Of a stretch of DNA of 64,000 bases, positions 31,497-64,000 are shown one piece after another. This DNA comes from Gadus chalcogrammus. Taxonomy: Eukaryota > Chordata > Actinopteri > Gadiformes > Gadidae. Numbering within the stretch: the stretch's first letter is position 1; each line of letters begins with the position of its first letter. A model generated the notes under the pieces. It had not been told where the DNA came from. It saw nothing but the letters and a program-made list of their open reading frames with translations, and did not search any database. The stretch is from contig NC_079412.1 in assembly GCF_026213295.1 (NCBI RefSeq), forward strand, positions 19,528,033 through 19,592,032. The letters are read 5' to 3'. Both the position numbers and the translations under genes were made by a program.

Positions 31497-33315
31497 GGTC
31501 CCAGCTTAGAGACTTGACTAGGACTCCCTGCTGAGAGACTGAACTTACTCGAGACTCTCTTCAGAGACCGGAAAGCAAAACATTTGGTCAGATTTGAGCT
31601 TTGATAAATGATCATTGTAGGCATCGTTTGGTTGTTGCATTGTTATTCAAAAAAACAACGCAAGTTTAAACTTATTGCTGCTTCTCAGGGATATAGAATG
31701 ATTTAAACTTTTTACTATCAAGCTTTACTTTTAAGCCCAAGACTTGAATACTTTCATTTACTGAAGAAGACATAACAGTGGTGTTTCAGATATCAATCTG
31801 CTTTTTTTCCTGTTTTGCAGGTACAGAGTATCTGTCACGTGGGATGGATGGCGTAATGTGCTTCTCATCGACTTCGGTGGAAAAGCAACATGTCTGAACG
31901 CATTTATACTTCTCTCTCACACCACACCTTTTGGCTTCAATGTGACAATAGGTCATTTTAGTTTGCCATTAGCAATATTTCATATTTCCCAGTATCACCA
32001 TAGTAAATAGTGTTACAATAAATCCAAACGTTAAACAATGTATTAATATTTGCTGGCCTCTTTGAGGGGACTGTCAACAAATGACTACATCTTGAGGGAC
32101 ATGGGTCTCTGGTTCATACCATTTGGATTTCAAAAGATGAACCCCGGTTACTTAGTTGATAATAAAGTGGCCCCTGAGAGGGACGTCTGGCTCAGTCACC
32201 GTGAGCGGGGGAAAAGAGGAGGGCTTTGTCAAGATAAGGCCCCTCCTGCCGTTTCCCTAACCTTATGGTGCTTATTCTAACTCAGAAGTTGGATTTAACT
32301 AGTCAATGCTCCAGTTAGAGTCAGACACTGCCAGCTTTATGAATATATAACACAGGCACATATAGTGGTATTGTTAAGTATTTAAATGCATGTTTTATTG
32401 TTGAAATAAACAAATGTGGTAAGTCATGTCGGTTTAAGATCAGGTTAGTAAACAGGGCGATAGTCACATAGGCTATAACTGTAATGTTTAATATGTAACT
32501 TCTTTACCCTGTAGGATGTGTAAGATGTAACATTTGTGCTGTAATTTTGATGTCTTTTGAGTGCGACAGTCTGGGAATTCGGGGCGGGAAGATAAGTATG
32601 CTAATGGCAAGGGGAATGCCGTTAGGTTAGAGCGTTGTGATTGGCCAAGGGTATGTTGGGGGGAGCCAAAGAACTCGGCAAGAGTTCTTTGCAATCAAAC
32701 TCAGGTTTCTATGCAACTTTATACAAGTGGTAATAAAGCCTTAATCTTTCAAAGTCCTTCTCGGCCTCTCGTATTTTGTTTTTAGTTTTCTTTCGTATTT
32801 TGTTTTTGTTTTGAAAAACCCACAATTAGATTGTGGGTTTTTCAGCTAACGTCTCATTCCCGCAGCCCCTAGCGTTCCAGCTGTGAACTGCAATACCATA
32901 CTGAAAACTGCAATGCAGAAGTTCGAAAGGCTCACGACTCCGTCGAAGCGTCTGCGTGGTCACGGAGTTGGATACACAGAGTACTATAACGAAAACCTAA
33001 CAGTTACATATAAATCCAAATCGACCAGATATTTACGCATGTCCTGCAAGATGCAATATTAAGGCCAAGGGTGACAGTTCCTCTCCAGAAATTGAAAATA
33101 AAATAAGGTGATACCTCAGTTATTACATTATTGGCTCAGTTATTACATTTTCAAAGGATTTTTTTAATACAAGGCCAATAACGTAATAACCATCCAATAA
33201 CGTATTACGTTATTACATTATTGGCAAAAAATGATTACGTTATTGGCTCAACAACTTTATTACATTGTTGGCAATTTATTACGTTATTGGCCGTTATTAC
33301 ATTATTGGTTGCAAC
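30304..33315. mobile_element. 3-kb element with ~430-bp inverted terminal repeats in the 5' intron of gene 2
   Basis: Ends GTAGCAACCAATAAT and, reversed, GTTGCAACCAATAAT begin long inverted arms (about 30304-30730 and 32870-33315) made of ccaataacgtaataa-like motifs and then unique sequence (ctggagaggaactgtcac and its complement). The empty site is seen in gene 1 (aacgctgtctatg near 4721). Imperfect direct repeats acgttgtct/acactgtct suggest a 9-bp duplication, MULE-like. The interior holds no transposase I recognise and a (TGCG)n run at 31417-31496. Confidence 0.7.
31417..31496. repeat. (TGCG)n microsatellite
   Basis: About 80 bp of pure tgcg tetranucleotide. The open frames across it on both strands are artefacts. 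Confidence 0.97.
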
Positions 33316-34169
33316 ACTGTCTATGTCAAAACTGATATCCTCGTCATTATATTCAGGTCATTTACATATTTTCTAAAAGTTCAGGTGGTTTATAAAACTA
33401 CAACTGCATAAAAAGAGTAATACGTTTATGGTGCCATTCTTACTTTCGCTTTCACTTAGTTCCCTCACGGAGAAACGACGAAGACCTTCACGGTTGTGAA
33501 TTTGTTTTCTTAACAAACATTCTGGCTCCTTGGAACATCGTAAGAGACCCTGAGTCACTGCTGCTGAACCATCAATAGAGCCATAACTCCAGGGGCAGAC
33601 CTCCTGTAGGCCCGCGGCCTGCTCATTGTGTCCAGGCCTACACCCAGTCCTCCAGGCTGGGGATCAGCCCCTAGGCCTGGGGCCTGCTCATTGTGTCCAG
33701 GCCTACACCCAGTCCTCCAGGCTGGTGATCAGCCCCTAGGCCTGGGGCCTGCTCATTGTGTCCAGGCCTACACCCAGTCCTCCAGGCTGGTGATCAGCCC
33801 CTAGGCCCTGAGATCTTCAGCAGCCAGGTGACTGTGTTTGGGGTTTAGTTTGGGATGAGTAAGGTGGAGTGTTTCACCCAAAGGAATCCTATATTAAACA
33901 TAGGATCCAAAGACCAAATCAATCTAGGAAAGGATGTAGCCCAATGAACATAAAAGTGATACATTATATTTGTGACACACTTTTAACACTCACAAATGTA
34001 TTTTCTTTATCACAGCATTTGCATTACGGTTAATGCAGACATACAAGGTTAACAACTCTTTGTTTAACAGCTCTTATGTTTTCAACTTCATATTATTTTG
34101 GTTTAGAGAAAAGTTTTAAAGAAGTTATTACATTTATTAACTCCTTAATATTTTCTTATCTCTCTCCAG
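33316..34169. repeat. 5' UTR intron of gene 2 with triplicated 65-bp unit
   Basis: A unit beginning gcctggggcctgctcattgt is present three times in tandem at about 33606-33810 (once in gene 1). The rest matches the gene 1 intron. The acceptor before the start exon is atctctctccag, ending 34169. Confidence 0.75.
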
Positions 34170-34199
34170 ATGTTTCTGAACTTCAAGAAAAGTCTGTAG
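34170..34199 (+). other. Short uORF in the start exon of gene 2
   Basis: The ATG at the first base of the exon gives nine codons and TAG. It is shorter than the gene 1 uORF because of an extra A in the AAG AAA stretch. Confidence 0.4.
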
Positions 34200-34396
34200 C
34201 TGCAAGGCAATGAAGATATGGCAGCCAAAGTATAGCGTGTGTGGCCCATGTATTTAGAATATACCAAGCAGGATACAACAAAATAACGTATTTTACCATG
34301 ATTGAACAACAAGACTTGCACTGACACACATAAATAAATGCAGATATATCGGCCAAAAAACATCAGACGGTTGAAAGTTAAAGAAACTGGACCACC

Positions 34397-64000
<29,604 letters not shown>

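Overview
The window is eukaryotic and almost certainly from a teleost fish. Its genes are split into very short exons with clear GT-AG borders. It is crowded with (AC)n, (AT)n and other simple repeats, with L2/CR1-like and RTE-like LINE fragments, a V-type tRNA-derived SINE, and many hAT, piggyBac (TTAA-flanked) and Tc1/mariner-type elements. The very high dinucleotide-repeat load would suit a gadiform, but I cannot fix the species. I see no prokaryotic features, rRNA or CRISPR.

The backbone is two tandem copies of one receptor gene of the TNF-receptor superfamily (HVEM/TNFRSF14/CD40-like), both on the + strand. Block I runs from about 2.8 to 26.3 kb and block II from about 28.7 kb past the right edge. 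Each has, in order: an orphan decayed CRD1 exon (3337-3396; 28867-28926), a CCAAT-containing promoter candidate and 5' UTR exon, a start exon with signal peptide and the first half of a cysteine-rich domain, two further cysteine-rich exons, a transmembrane exon, a 42-nt juxtamembrane exon, and a cytoplasmic tail made of tiny alternating exons. In gene 1 the spliced model (18 coding exons, 5678-25988) closes to 1,587 nt, 528 codons plus TAA, with every splice phase compatible. It ends in an exon of nine identical 51-bp repeats and a terminal exon. Gene 2 is followed through 14 tail mini-exons and leaves the window.

The most striking feature is how the tail is built. The ancestral unit seems to be [transmembrane exon - A exon (23 or 26 nt, phase 1 to 0) - B exon (31 or 37 nt, phase 0 to 1)]. 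It has been duplicated over and over. All downstream transmembrane copies are dead (most carry the same TGA just before the membrane segment), while nearly every A and B exon keeps splice sites and frame. The units are grouped into higher-order modules of three pairs (177 nt, 59 codons), two in gene 1 and at least two and a third in gene 2. Many B exons carry a TPxQ core that resembles a TRAF-binding motif, so the tail may be a countable array of docking sites.

Most other DNA is transposable elements in layers. Several insertions (a hAT with 8-bp target duplication, an L2-like LINE holding a TTAA MITE, a TTAA element after exon 3) are present in matching introns of both genes and of successive modules, so they predate the duplications and act as clocks. 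One hAT copy (52975-57943) was itself hit by a piggyBac, another hAT, two MITEs and a LINE. Gene 2 has a scrambled 5' half, with three sets of the first exons, one truncated so that it could encode a secreted receptor. Three arrays of a 52-bp repeat holding a perfect 20-bp palindrome, and a GC-rich strand-switching minisatellite at 62.4-63.2 kb, are likely unstable sites.
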